Positions 24,477 through 33,459 of a stretch of DNA of 64,000 nt are shown in pieces. Under the pieces are notes generated by a model that was not told the DNA's origin, searched no databases, and worked only from the letters and a program-made list of their open reading frames with translations. Source of the stretch: Dyadobacter endophyticus (GTDB lineage: Bacteria > Bacteroidota > Bacteroidia > Cytophagales > Spirosomataceae); NCBI RefSeq assembly GCF_014641595.1, contig NZ_BMIA01000001.1:1798426-1862425 (forward strand). Reading direction: 5' to 3'. Position 1 is the first letter of the stretch. Every line of letters begins with the position of its first letter. The translations under genes were made by a program, and so were the position numbers.

Positions 24477-25243
24477 TGGAGCTATACATTTTTGACGGAT
24501 CGCTGGAAGGATTGCTGACGGCCGTTTTCGAATGCTACCAGCGGAAATCGCCCGTTGTAAAGCTGGTGACCGCAACGCACCATGTTCCGGATGTATTCGA
24601 TGCAGGGTTCCGGGTAGTTTCCGACCGTGAAAAAGGGAAGCGTGTTTGGAAAGGCCTTTGTAAAAAATTGGGGAAAGAATGGCAATTCCGGTTCTATAAG
24701 GCATTTCTGTCCGAACAGCCTGAAACTTTTCAGCACTTACTGAATTTCGCCCGCTACATTATCGACCAGCCGGCGGGCGCGTGCGAGAATTTTGCACATC
24801 CCGATATTCTGGCCGTTTCCCAGACGGCCCAGAAAGTGCATCGCGAAAAGCACCGCATGGAAGCATTTGTGCGTTTTCAGAAAACCGGTGACGGCATTTA
24901 TTACGCCCACATCGAACCGGATTTCGACGTGCTTCCCCTCCTTCCCGAGCATTTTCAGAACCGTTATGCCGATCAGCGCTGGATTATTTATGATTTAACC
25001 AGAAAATACGGGATGTATTACAATTTGGAAAAAACGGAAGAAATCGAACTCGATGTAGCGCCGCAAATATCGGTCGTCAATGCGCTTCCTTCGGATTTGC
25101 TCGACCCGGGTGAGCAGATGTACACGCTGCTCTGGCAGGATTACTTCAAAAGCACCAACATTCAGGCGCGCAAAAATATGCGGCTGCATGTGCGGCATGT
25201 ACCGAGGCGATACTGGAAGTGCCTTTCGGAGAAGCAGGGATAG
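24476..25243 (+). CDS. TIGR03915-type DNA metabolism protein
   Basis: A 255-residue protein beginning MELYIFDGSLEGLLTAVFECY, the hallmark N-terminus of the family annotated as TIGR03915/DUF4130, probable DNA metabolism protein. The central region contains HREKHRMEAFVRFQKTGDGIYYAHIEPDFDVLPLLPEHFQNRY; a C-terminal QARKNMRLHVRHVPRRYWKCL follows. In other bacteria this family can be fused to a uracil-DNA-glycosylase-like domain; here it stands alone and is coupled (1-bp overlap) to the radical SAM gene. Together they probably act on damaged or modified DNA. Confidence 0.87.
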   Translation: MELYIFDGSLEGLLTAVFECYQRKSPVVKLVTATHHVPDVFDAGFRVVSDREKGKRVWKGLCKKLGKEWQFRFYKAFLSEQPETFQHLLNFARYIIDQPAGACENFAHPDILAVSQTAQKVHREKHRMEAFVRFQKTGDGIYYAHIEPDFDVLPLLPEHFQNRYADQRWIIYDLTRKYGMYYNLEKTEEIELDVAPQISVVNALPSDLLDPGEQMYTLLWQDYFKSTNIQARKNMRLHVRHVPRRYWKCLSEKQG

Positions 25244-25389
25244 ATTTTACTGATAATCAATATTTTTCATGTATGTCGCCACGGTTTACACAATAGGTGG
25301 TGTCTCCGAAAATGTAGATAATCCAAGTTCGGATTGTCTTTTCCAGCGATCTGCCGGAACATCCATTCATCCACTTTTTCCAGCATGCT

Positions 25390-27789
25390 ATGAAAACTTG
25401 TACGTTCCTCATTTGCTTTCTGCTCTCAGCGATTGCTTCATTTGCTACGGCTTCCGAGGATCACTCCCCGTCGAACACCGCTCCATTTACCGTCTGTCTG
25501 GAAGCCGAAAATGCCAACGGTGACGGTCCTGTTTCCTCGGACGCGAATGCTTCCAACGGCCTCACACGTGGCTTCCGAAATTCATCGGATTATTTTGTAG
25601 AGTACCAAACCGACGTTCCGTCTACCGCAAAATACCAGGTAACCCTCCGGTATTATGCCGAACGAAACTCACTGGTCACCGTTTCTGTCAATGGCGGAAA
25701 CCCTTACCAGATCGAACTGCCCGCTTCGCATTCCTGGAATATTGTATCGGCAGAACATACCATTGAGGTGAATTTAACGGCTGGCAACAACCGGATTCGC
25801 ATCAAAGAGCTTCCTGGTTACGACGTAAGGCAGGACAAGGTTTGCTGGACGGAAATCCCCGGAACCGGGGGGCCGATCACCTGCGACTTTCAGGTAAACC
25901 CCCATGTGGTGGGAAACATCCCGAGCTATCGGCCCGGGCAAACGGTAACGCTCGACGCCGGTTGCACAGGCACCGATTGCGACGCCGCTTCGCTGAGTTG
26001 GTTCGGCAATAACACGAGTCTTTCAGGCGCAGTTGTTTCATTCGACGCCCCGGCAACACCCGGTGACTATACCTACACGTTGTTCGCTAACAAGAGTGGT
26101 TGTCCCAATGATACCAGCATAAACGTCTCTTTCCGTGTTGACGTCACGCCGGCCGACTGCGACTTCACCGTCGGATCGATTGTAAGCGACTATACCCCGA
26201 CGTGTACTCAGCTTATGTCGGTAAGTGCGGAATGCTCCGGAACCGGTTGCCCGGGGCTCACTTTCAAATTGACAGGACCCGACCTGAATGGGACCGGTAA
26301 TACCATCAATTTCCATGCTCCTTCTCAAAACGGTACATACACCTACACCAGGACCGGCTCCAAACCAGGCTGTCCCGATAAAACCAGTCAATTCCAATTG
26401 ACGATCTCCGATTGCGGCAGCACTCCTTTCCAGGCTTGCATTGAAGCGGAAGATGCCCAGGGAAATGCTCCCGTTTCGGAAGACGCCAATGCATCGGGCG
26501 GCAAAACGAGAGGCGGCAAAGACCTTCCCGACTATTACGTGGAATATGTTGTCTGGGGTGTTCAGGTGGAAGGTCCACACGCCATTACTTTCCGGTACTA
26601 TGCCGAAGCCAATACCGCCGTTGAAGTAAAAATAAACGACGAAGTCCCCGCCCACAAAATCGAACTTCCGGCTTCCAATTCGTGGAATATAGTCTGGACA
26701 GAACGGACGCTTCTCTTTACTTTGAAAAAAGGCGTGAACATGATCCGCGTAAAAGGAATTCCAGGATACAGTCCGGTACGGCAAGACAGGATATGCATCG
26801 AAGAAATGCCCGGCACCCCTCCTTCCTGCGACTTCAATATCACAGCGAGTCCCTCTGTCTATGATCCTGCATGTGGCAGCCAATTTACGATGACGGCCAA
26901 TTGCACCGGCCCGGATTGCGGCTCGGTTTACTACAACTGGTACGACGACGGTGGCTTTGCGCGGTACACGCAGACGATCGACGTTACTGCGCCATCTTTC
27001 GTCGGTTCCTTTTATCTTTCGGTATCTGCCGGGAAAGATGGCTGCGCGCAAAAAATCGTCCGTGTTCCGTACTGGGTTACCAGTTGCCCGCCTCCCGGAG
27101 GCGGCGGGGTAACTTCCGCCTGTGTGGAAGCGGAGCATTCGGCCAGCAACGGTGCCGGTTCCAGCGATCCTAATGCTTCGAACGGGCAGACGCGCGGCTC
27201 TCAAAATAACTACGACTATTATGTGGATTACCAGGTCACTGACTTTGCCGCAGGTACGTACCCTGTCAAGCTCCGTTACTATGCGGAGGCACAAGCGCAG
27301 GTGGTTGTGTCGGTAAATGGAAACATAGTTATCTCGGCGGTGCAACTTCCTCCTACCAACAGCTGGAATATCGTTGCACGGGAGGAAACATTCTGGGTAA
27401 CGTTGGTTCAGGGGCAAAATACAATCCGCATTCAGGGATTGCCTGGGGCAGCCGTTCGCCAGGATAAGATCTGTGTAGGAAACAGCCAGAACAATGCACG
27501 AATGGCCGCGCCGGAATCCCTTCAAACTCAAACCGATGTGCCTTTACTGCAAGCCTACCCCAACCCCGCGCCGGGCGAATTCAAAGCCGTTTTCCATTTA
27601 AAAACCGGCGAAACGGGTTCAATGCAGGTTACCGACGTGCAGGGAAAAATTTGGCATACACGTAATGTGAGCGGCAAGGGTACGCACGAGGAGCGGATTA
27701 ACCTCGGCAATGCGCCGGCCGGCATTTACCTGCTGCAAGTGAAGAAGCCGGAGTCGGTGGAAACGAAAAAGATTTTACTCACACGTTAA
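25390..27789 (+). CDS. Secreted triple-CBM protein with Ig/PKD-like spacers and T9SS sorting domain
   Basis: A 799-residue exported protein. A signal peptide covers about 1-21. Three homologous beta-sandwich repeats resembling CBM6/35-type galactose-binding domains lie at about 36-152, 350-470 and 578-695. Each opens with CxEAE and ends with VRQDK.C (or VRQDRIC), so a conserved end-to-end disulfide is likely, and each contains RYYAE and SWNIV. Cys-rich Ig/PKD-like segments fill 165-252, 257-341 and 480-565. Residues 718-799 (QAYPNPAPGEF to KKILLTR) are a T9SS type A sorting domain. No catalytic domain is visible, so it may be a surface glycan-binding adhesin. Confidence 0.87.
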   Translation: MKTCTFLICFLLSAIASFATASEDHSPSNTAPFTVCLEAENANGDGPVSSDANASNGLTRGFRNSSDYFVEYQTDVPSTAKYQVTLRYYAERNSLVTVSVNGGNPYQIELPASHSWNIVSAEHTIEVNLTAGNNRIRIKELPGYDVRQDKVCWTEIPGTGGPITCDFQVNPHVVGNIPSYRPGQTVTLDAGCTGTDCDAASLSWFGNNTSLSGAVVSFDAPATPGDYTYTLFANKSGCPNDTSINVSFRVDVTPADCDFTVGSIVSDYTPTCTQLMSVSAECSGTGCPGLTFKLTGPDLNGTGNTINFHAPSQNGTYTYTRTGSKPGCPDKTSQFQLTISDCGSTPFQACIEAEDAQGNAPVSEDANASGGKTRGGKDLPDYYVEYVVWGVQVEGPHAITFRYYAEANTAVEVKINDEVPAHKIELPASNSWNIVWTERTLLFTLKKGVNMIRVKGIPGYSPVRQDRICIEEMPGTPPSCDFNITASPSVYDPACGSQFTMTANCTGPDCGSVYYNWYDDGGFARYTQTIDVTAPSFVGSFYLSVSAGKDGCAQKIVRVPYWVTSCPPPGGGGVTSACVEAEHSASNGAGSSDPNASNGQTRGSQNNYDYYVDYQVTDFAAGTYPVKLRYYAEAQAQVVVSVNGNIVISAVQLPPTNSWNIVAREETFWVTLVQGQNTIRIQGLPGAAVRQDKICVGNSQNNARMAAPESLQTQTDVPLLQAYPNPAPGEFKAVFHLKTGETGSMQVTDVQGKIWHTRNVSGKGTHEERINLGNAPAGIYLLQVKKPESVETKKILLTR

Positions 27790-27793
27790 ATGC

Positions 27794-27828
27794 AAAAAGC
27801 GGTTGCCCGGAATGGGCAACCGCTTTTT
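27794..27828. terminator. Bidirectional rho-independent terminator
   Basis: A 15-bp perfect stem (27794-27808 with 27814-27828, loop GGAAT). A-run and T-run flank the GC core on both strands, so it serves both the CBM gene (stop 27789) and the convergent M61 peptidase gene (stop 27830). Confidence 0.92.
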
Positions 27829-27829
27829 A

Positions 27830-29647
27830 TTACTTCCATTTACTTCCCAGCCAGGCCTTTCGAAACGCCTGCATCCCGGCTGAAACCGTTTTCCCGGCCT
27901 CTTCATAAGTGACGACCTGCAAACGCGGGTTTTCAATCAGTTCCAGCATAACGGTCTTCTGCTCCTCGCGGTGCTTGTATTCCACGGCAATCTGGTCACC
28001 GGGTTTGTGGGTTTTGAGTATTGAAACCAGTTCATCGTTTTTGGAAATTGGCTTTCCATCCACTTTCAGGATTTCATCGTCGATGTCCAGTCCGGCTTTA
28101 TAAAGCGGGCTTCCGATGACGGTGTTTGAAGTGATCATCAGACCTGCACCCTCTTTGTAGCGGATATCGCCGATCCAGGCTTGCCCCTCAAACTGCTTTT
28201 TCAGGAGCAGTCCGGCGTTGGCCAGCAGCGGCGCGTAATCCAGCGATTCGTGGCCATTGATATATTTGGCAAAAAATTGCTGTGCAAATGCTTTGTCTTT
28301 GGCATAAGACTCCAAAACAACTTGCAGATCGGACACATTATAGGCAATCTCCGGTTTACCATGTTTTGCCCAGACAGCCTTCATAAAATCATCGAGATTC
28401 AGTCCTTTACTCCTCAGTTGCAGGTCCAATGCCAACGCCACCGCCGCGCCGTAAGGATAATAGGAAGTGTAAATGTTGGGGTAATTCGTCTTATCGATCG
28501 CAACGCCCGCATCTACGAATACCGCGTTGCTGCTTGCCTGCACAGGCGAAATGCGCTTGGCCCCGGCAGTGTTCTCTTTGGTATTCACCAGGGATGTAAG
28601 GGTCCGGCAATACTCTTCCAGTGAATCGAACCCCGCCCTTTCGAGCAGTAGGTCACCATAATATTGGGTAAAACCTTCGGCGAACCAGAGCTCGAAACTC
28701 ATATTGCTCTTTTCGAAATTGAAAGGTTCTAACGTTTTCGGGCGAATGCGTTCGACGTTCCAGGTATGGAAAAACTCGTGTGAGAATACGCCGAGCAGGT
28801 TATCAGAACCGTCAAATGCAACCGGCAGGGCTATCATCGTACTGTTCCGGTGCTCCATACCATCGCCTTTTACATAGGGATTTATGCTGGCGAGAAAAGT
28901 GTAGCTACCATTATCGAATACCGGAAATTCGCCGAAAACCATACGCGCCTCTTCGGTAATGCGCTTGATTTTACCGGCAAATGCGGTTGCCAGGGAATCG
29001 CTGCCCTTCGCTTCCAGTGCGAGCCTGAATTGCGAGGGTTTGTTATCGGCATTCGGTACGGTCCATTCTTTGACAGTAAGTTTCCCGATTTTCGTGGGCG
29101 AATCCATGAAGTACTGCAAGTCAGGAGCAGTAAAGACGTTCGCTTCACCGGTTGTTTTGAGTTGGGTAGCAATAGTCCAGGAATTGGGCTTCGGCAGGTT
29201 GAACGCGACTGTGATCGGGGCTTTTTCCAACTCTTTTACCCACATGAATGCCGCAGGCATATTCAAATGCACGCTGCTGGCATCGATTCCGGCGTAGGTG
29301 CCGTCCGCATGATTGGCGTACAAATTGTATTCAACTTTCACAAAACCATTGATTCCAACTATTTTATAAACATCCCCATCCACACGCTGCACCGGCACGG
29401 ATTTGCCTGATTTGTCAAAGGCCACCACATCATAAATGTTTTTCCCATACTCGTGCGTGGCGTATCTGCCCGGGGACGAGCGCGACATTCTGAAAAGCAG
29501 CTCCTTTTGCGGGGCCTCGGAAACGTTCACAGCAATGTGGGCTTCGTGGTGGACGATATTGGGAAAGGATACATCGTAGCGGATCGTCTGTGCGAATGCG
29601 TACGAGCAAAGCATGGGAGCGGCGAACAAGGCGGCCAGTTTTTTCAT
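27830..29647 (-). CDS. M61-family metallopeptidase with PDZ domain
   Basis: A 605-residue exported peptidase (signal peptide MKKLAALFAAPMLCSYAFAQ). The N-terminal beta domain covers about 22-200. The catalytic domain holds HEFFH at 290-294 and the third zinc ligand candidate Glu324 in WFAEGFTQYY. A C-terminal PDZ domain lies at about 490-570 (YKEGAGLMITSNTVIGSPLYKAGLDIDDEILKVDG). This is the M61 glycyl-aminopeptidase architecture. It probably cleaves small residues from peptides in the periplasm or at the surface. Monocistronic; terminator shared with the CBM gene. Confidence 0.92.
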   Translation of the reverse strand: MKKLAALFAAPMLCSYAFAQTIRYDVSFPNIVHHEAHIAVNVSEAPQKELLFRMSRSSPGRYATHEYGKNIYDVVAFDKSGKSVPVQRVDGDVYKIVGINGFVKVEYNLYANHADGTYAGIDASSVHLNMPAAFMWVKELEKAPITVAFNLPKPNSWTIATQLKTTGEANVFTAPDLQYFMDSPTKIGKLTVKEWTVPNADNKPSQFRLALEAKGSDSLATAFAGKIKRITEEARMVFGEFPVFDNGSYTFLASINPYVKGDGMEHRNSTMIALPVAFDGSDNLLGVFSHEFFHTWNVERIRPKTLEPFNFEKSNMSFELWFAEGFTQYYGDLLLERAGFDSLEEYCRTLTSLVNTKENTAGAKRISPVQASSNAVFVDAGVAIDKTNYPNIYTSYYPYGAAVALALDLQLRSKGLNLDDFMKAVWAKHGKPEIAYNVSDLQVVLESYAKDKAFAQQFFAKYINGHESLDYAPLLANAGLLLKKQFEGQAWIGDIRYKEGAGLMITSNTVIGSPLYKAGLDIDDEILKVDGKPISKNDELVSILKTHKPGDQIAVEYKHREEQKTVMLELIENPRLQVVTYEEAGKTVSAGMQAFRKAWLGSKWK

Positions 29648-29791
29648 GGACTGATCAAATGATTTGAATTGACAGCACCCAATTTAAGCCATTCACCCAA
29701 CATTTAGAGCCGCCATAGGCATACTAACCCGATTATTGCTTAATTTTTCCGGTTCAAATCCCATTAAAACCTTAAATAGTATCGATCGTCC

Positions 29792-30481
29792 ATGAAGAAA
29801 TTCTTCCTTCCCCTAGCCCTGACCCTCACTATCACCTCGCAACACGCATTCAGCCAGACCAAAGCACTTTTCAATGGCAAAGACCTGAAAGGATGGCACA
29901 TTGATGTTCCCGAAATGGACAAAAACCCGAACGCTGTGAATCCGTTCCTTGTGCGCGACGGCCTGCTAGTGAGCCTGGGTACACCTGGCGGGCACCTGAT
30001 CACGGACGCGCAACATGAGAACTTCCGTTTTACTTTCCAATACCGCTTTGCAGCCAAACCTGGCAATTGCGGCGCATTGGTATTCGTTTCAAAGCCGAGA
30101 GATTTGTACGAAATGTTTCCCAAATCCATTGAAATACAGCTCATGAACCAGAACGCAGGCGATTTCTGGTGTATTCAGGAAGATATTACCGTACCCGACA
30201 TGGAAAAACGCCGCGGACCGAAAGAAAAATGGGGCGTGAACGGCGACAAGCTCCGCCGAATCCCTAATCTGACCGACGGCACCGAAAAGCCGCTTGGCGA
30301 ATGGAATTCGATGGTGATAGAATGTGTTAAGAATTCAATCAAAGTATGGCTCAATGGCGTGCTCGTCAACTATGGCTACGACGCGACGGCTTCGAAAGGG
30401 CAAATCGCGTTGCAGTCGGAAGGCTCCGAAGTTGAGTTCAAGGATGTTAAACTGACGCCGATCAAAGCATTATCGAAATAA
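29792..30481 (+). CDS. DUF1080 (3-keto-disaccharide hydrolase-like) secreted protein
   Basis: A 229-residue exported protein (signal ending HAFSQ at about 22). The concanavalin-like DUF1080 signature is evident: ALFNGKDLKGWHID near the start, FRFTFQYRFAAKPGNCGALVFVS in the middle and EWNSMVIECVKNSIKVWLNGVLVN near the end. The family, common in Bacteroidota and Planctomycetota, is named 3-keto-disaccharide hydrolase; the substrate here is unproved. The stop overlaps the lspA ATG by 1 bp. Confidence 0.9.
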   Translation: MKKFFLPLALTLTITSQHAFSQTKALFNGKDLKGWHIDVPEMDKNPNAVNPFLVRDGLLVSLGTPGGHLITDAQHENFRFTFQYRFAAKPGNCGALVFVSKPRDLYEMFPKSIEIQLMNQNAGDFWCIQEDITVPDMEKRRGPKEKWGVNGDKLRRIPNLTDGTEKPLGEWNSMVIECVKNSIKVWLNGVLVNYGYDATASKGQIALQSEGSEVEFKDVKLTPIKALSK

Positions 30482-30993
30482 TGAATTTTAAATCAAACCG
30501 CCTCGTCAGGAATATCGCCATTGTCGTGGTGCTGATCGCCAATATTGGCTGCGATCAGATATCGAAAAGCGTAGTCAGGGAAAACGTAGGTTTTTACCAA
30601 ACCATCCACGTCATCCAGGATTACGTGACCATCACTTATGTCGAGAACACGGGTGCGTTTCTCAGCATCGGCAGCGCTTTACCCGAATCGATCAAGATTT
30701 TTGTATTGTCGGTCATCCCGCTGATCGCGCTGCTGTTTGGCATTATTTATTTATTAACCAAAAAGAACCTTACCTGGCTGAGCGCCCTCGCATTGAGTTT
30801 TGCCATTGGCGGCGGTATCGGTAACATCTACGACCGCCTCGTCCACGGCTCGGTCACCGATTTCATGCACATCAATTTCGGGTTATTTCAAACCGGGATT
30901 TTCAATATGGCCGACGTGTCGATCATGACGGGAATGTTTATCTTTTTGTATCAGTCGTACAGCCGGCAGAAGTCGCGGTTTCCGGGGCTTTAA
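30481..30993 (+). CDS. lspA: Lipoprotein signal peptidase (SPase II)
   Basis: A 170-residue inner-membrane aspartic protease that removes the signal peptide of lipid-modified prolipoproteins. Four membrane helices are present. Motifs: VENTGAFLS near 54-62, GNIYDRLVHGSVTDF at 114-128 and FNMADVSI at 141-148. The catalytic aspartates are expected at Asp127 and Asp145. The length is normal. It is coupled to the DUF1080 gene by a 1-bp overlap. Confidence 0.95.
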   Translation: MNFKSNRLVRNIAIVVVLIANIGCDQISKSVVRENVGFYQTIHVIQDYVTITYVENTGAFLSIGSALPESIKIFVLSVIPLIALLFGIIYLLTKKNLTWLSALALSFAIGGGIGNIYDRLVHGSVTDFMHINFGLFQTGIFNMADVSIMTGMFIFLYQSYSRQKSRFPGL

Positions 30994-31076
30994 TGCAATA
31001 TTAGGTTAATGTGCGTGTCGCCAACATTGGCGTGTGTTATCCTCAACAATGCAAAGGGCGCTCCTCCGGAGCAAAC

Positions 31077-31108
31077 AAAAAGGACTTCCGGTATCGGAAG
31101 TCCTTTTT
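31077..31108. terminator. Bidirectional terminator between lspA and aconitase
   Basis: A 14-bp perfect stem (31077-31090 with 31095-31108; loop GTAT), with five A at the left and five T at the right. It lies between the convergent lspA stop (30993) and aconitase stop (31133). Confidence 0.92.
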
Positions 31109-31132
31109 GCATTTGGAATAATAATGTACCGC

Positions 31133-33403
31133 TTATTGAGCGCCAACCGATTTGCGGATGATGTTCAATGCGGAACCTGCTTTGAACCATTCGATCTGCT
31201 GGGCATTGTATGTATGATTTACAGGGAATTCCTCGTTGGTACCGTCGTTGTGATGCAAGACGATCGTCAGAGGCTGCCCTTCTGCAAATGTTTCCAATCC
31301 AACGATATCGATCGTGTCGTCTTCCTGGATCTTGTCATAATCTGCCGTGTTCGCGAATGTCAACGCCAGCATGCCTTGCTTTTTCAGGTTGGTTTCGTGA
31401 ATACGGGCGAATGATTTGGTCAAAATCGCTCGTACGCCCAGGAAGCGTGGCTCCATCGCCGCGTGCTCGCGGGATGACCCTTCTCCGTAGTTTTCGTCCC
31501 CTACCACGATCGTACCGATTCCGTGCGCTTTATAATCACGCTGTACTGCCGGTACCTCTCCATACTGGTTGGTCAGCTGGTTCTTAATGGTGTTGGTTTT
31601 CTCGTTGTAATAGTTAACCGCACCAATCAGCATATTATTCGAGATGTTGTCGAGGTGTCCGCGGTATTTCAACCATGGCCCGGCCATTGAAATGTGGTCG
31701 GTGGTGCACTTGCCTTTTGCCTTGATCAGGAGCTTCAAACCGATAAGGTCTGTTCCTTCCCATTCCGCAAACGGTTCGAGGAGTTGCAGACGGCTGGAAG
31801 TTGGGCTAACCAAAACCTGCACCTGGCTTCCGTCTTCTGCCGGCGCCTGGTATCCTGCATCTTCTACTGCGAAGCCACGGGTTGGCAATTCCAGGCCGCT
31901 TGGCTCGTCGAGTAATACTTCAACGCCGTCGGTGTTAACAAGCTTGTCAACACGCGGGTCGAAAGTAAGGCGTCCGGCGATAGCCATTGCCGTTACGATC
32001 TCGGGAGACGCTACGAAAGAGTGTGTATTGGGGTTACCATCGGCACGTTTCGAGAAGTTGCGGTTGAATGAGGTGATGATTGAGTTCTTCTCCCCTTTTT
32101 CGGCACCGTGGCGCGCCCACTGGCCGATACAGGGTCCACAGGCATTGGCCAGCACGACCCCGCCTATTTGCTCAAATGTATCCAGGAAGCCGTCGCGTTC
32201 CACAGTGTATCTCACCTGTTCCGAACCGGGCGTGATGGTATATTCGGAAGTAACCTGCAATTTCTTGTCGACAGCCTGTCGCGCAAGAGAAGCAGCACGG
32301 CTTACGTCTTCATAGGAAGAGTTGGTACAGGAACCGATCAGACCAACCGAAAGAACCTCGGGCCAACCATTTTCCCTAACCGCCGTAGCGAATTTGGAAA
32401 GCGGCCAGGCCAAATCTGGCGTAAATGGTCCGTTGATATGCGGTTCGAGCGTGGACAGGTCGAGTTCAAGGAGCTGATCATAGTAAGACGCAGGATCAGC
32501 GTAAACTTCGTCGTCTGCACGAAGATGTTGTTTAATGGCATCTGCGGCATCGGCAATGTCGGCACGATCTGTGGCTCGCAGGTAAGCGGCGCTCTTCTCG
32601 TCATAAGCGAAGATAGAAGTGGTAGCACCGATTTCAGCACCCATATTGCAAATGGTACCTTTGCCGGTTGCGGAAAGACTTTCAGCTCCTTCGCCAAAAT
32701 ATTCAACCACATAACCGGTACCACCTTTTACGGTCAGCTGGCCGGCAACCCAAAGGATCACATCTTTCGCTGCAGTCCATCCGCTCAGTTTGCCTGTAAG
32801 CTTTACACCGATCAAACGAGGCATTTTCAATTCCCACGCAAGGCCCGACATGACATCGGACGCATCCGCACCACCGACACCAATCGCGATCATACCCAAA
32901 CCACCTGCATTAGGCGTGTGAGAATCGGTACCGATCATCATACCGCCCGGAAAAGCATAGTTTTCGAGCACAACCTGGTGGATGATACCCGCACCGGCTT
33001 TCCAGAAGCCCAAACCGTATTTGTTGGATACGGACGAAAGGAAGTCGTATACCTCTTTGTTTTTATCTACGGCGTTTTTCAAATCCTGCACAGCGCCCAC
33101 TTCGGCCTGGATCAGGTGATCGCAGTGGACCGTAGAAGGAACAGCCACCTTCGGACGGCCAGCCTGCATGAATTGCAGCAGCGCCATCTGCGCGGTGGCA
33201 TCCTGCATCGCAACGCGATCGGGGGCGAAATCTACGTATGACTTGCCACGCTCATAACTTTGCGTAGGGGTTCCTTCCCATAAGTGGGAGTATAAAATCT
33301 TCTCTGCCAAGGTCAGAGGCCGCCCTACGATCTTACGGGCGGCTTCTACTCTTTGTTCCATTTGGGCGTAAACACCCTTGATCATATCTAAGTCAAACGC
33401 CAT
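31133..33403 (-). CDS. Aconitate hydratase (mitochondrial-type)
   Basis: A 756-residue TCA-cycle enzyme interconverting citrate and isocitrate. The start is the ATG at 33403; an upstream TTG at 33412 is in frame. The Fe-S ligands are Cys359 in [13 protein letters not shown] and Cys422/Cys425 in [16 protein letters not shown] near 94 and [13 protein letters not shown] near 158-170 are conserved active-site segments. At about 750 residues it resembles the mitochondrial ACO2 type, not the longer AcnA/IRP1 type. It lies 56 bp downstream of acnB, in the same direction. Confidence 0.94.
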   Translation of the reverse strand: MAFDLDMIKGVYAQMEQRVEAARKIVGRPLTLAEKILYSHLWEGTPTQSYERGKSYVDFAPDRVAMQDATAQMALLQFMQAGRPKVAVPSTVHCDHLIQAEVGAVQDLKNAVDKNKEVYDFLSSVSNKYGLGFWKAGAGIIHQVVLENYAFPGGMMIGTDSHTPNAGGLGMIAIGVGGADASDVMSGLAWELKMPRLIGVKLTGKLSGWTAAKDVILWVAGQLTVKGGTGYVVEYFGEGAESLSATGKGTICNMGAEIGATTSIFAYDEKSAAYLRATDRADIADAADAIKQHLRADDEVYADPASYYDQLLELDLSTLEPHINGPFTPDLAWPLSKFATAVRENGWPEVLSVGLIGSCTNSSYEDVSRAASLARQAVDKKLQVTSEYTITPGSEQVRYTVERDGFLDTFEQIGGVVLANACGPCIGQWARHGAEKGEKNSIITSFNRNFSKRADGNPNTHSFVASPEIVTAMAIAGRLTFDPRVDKLVNTDGVEVLLDEPSGLELPTRGFAVEDAGYQAPAEDGSQVQVLVSPTSSRLQLLEPFAEWEGTDLIGLKLLIKAKGKCTTDHISMAGPWLKYRGHLDNISNNMLIGAVNYYNEKTNTIKNQLTNQYGEVPAVQRDYKAHGIGTIVVGDENYGEGSSREHAAMEPRFLGVRAILTKSFARIHETNLKKQGMLALTFANTADYDKIQEDDTIDIVGLETFAEGQPLTIVLHHNDGTNEEFPVNHTYNAQQIEWFKAGSALNIIRKSVGAQ

Positions 33404-33459
33404 ATCTCTCAAATTAATGATTACACATTCTCACTTATCAACAACTGTACCACCAGTAA

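Noticed and set aside
25269..25523. Open frame overlapping the start of the triple-CBM gene
   Set aside because: A different frame with no protein character; the overlapping frame from 25390 has a clear signal peptide.
26038..27531. Long open frame (497 codons) on the minus strand
   Set aside because: Mirror of the triple-CBM gene; the plus strand has signal peptide, three repeats and a T9SS domain.
32108..33241. Open frame of 377 codons on the plus strand
   Set aside because: Antisense shadow of the aconitase gene with all Fe-S cysteines on the minus strand.
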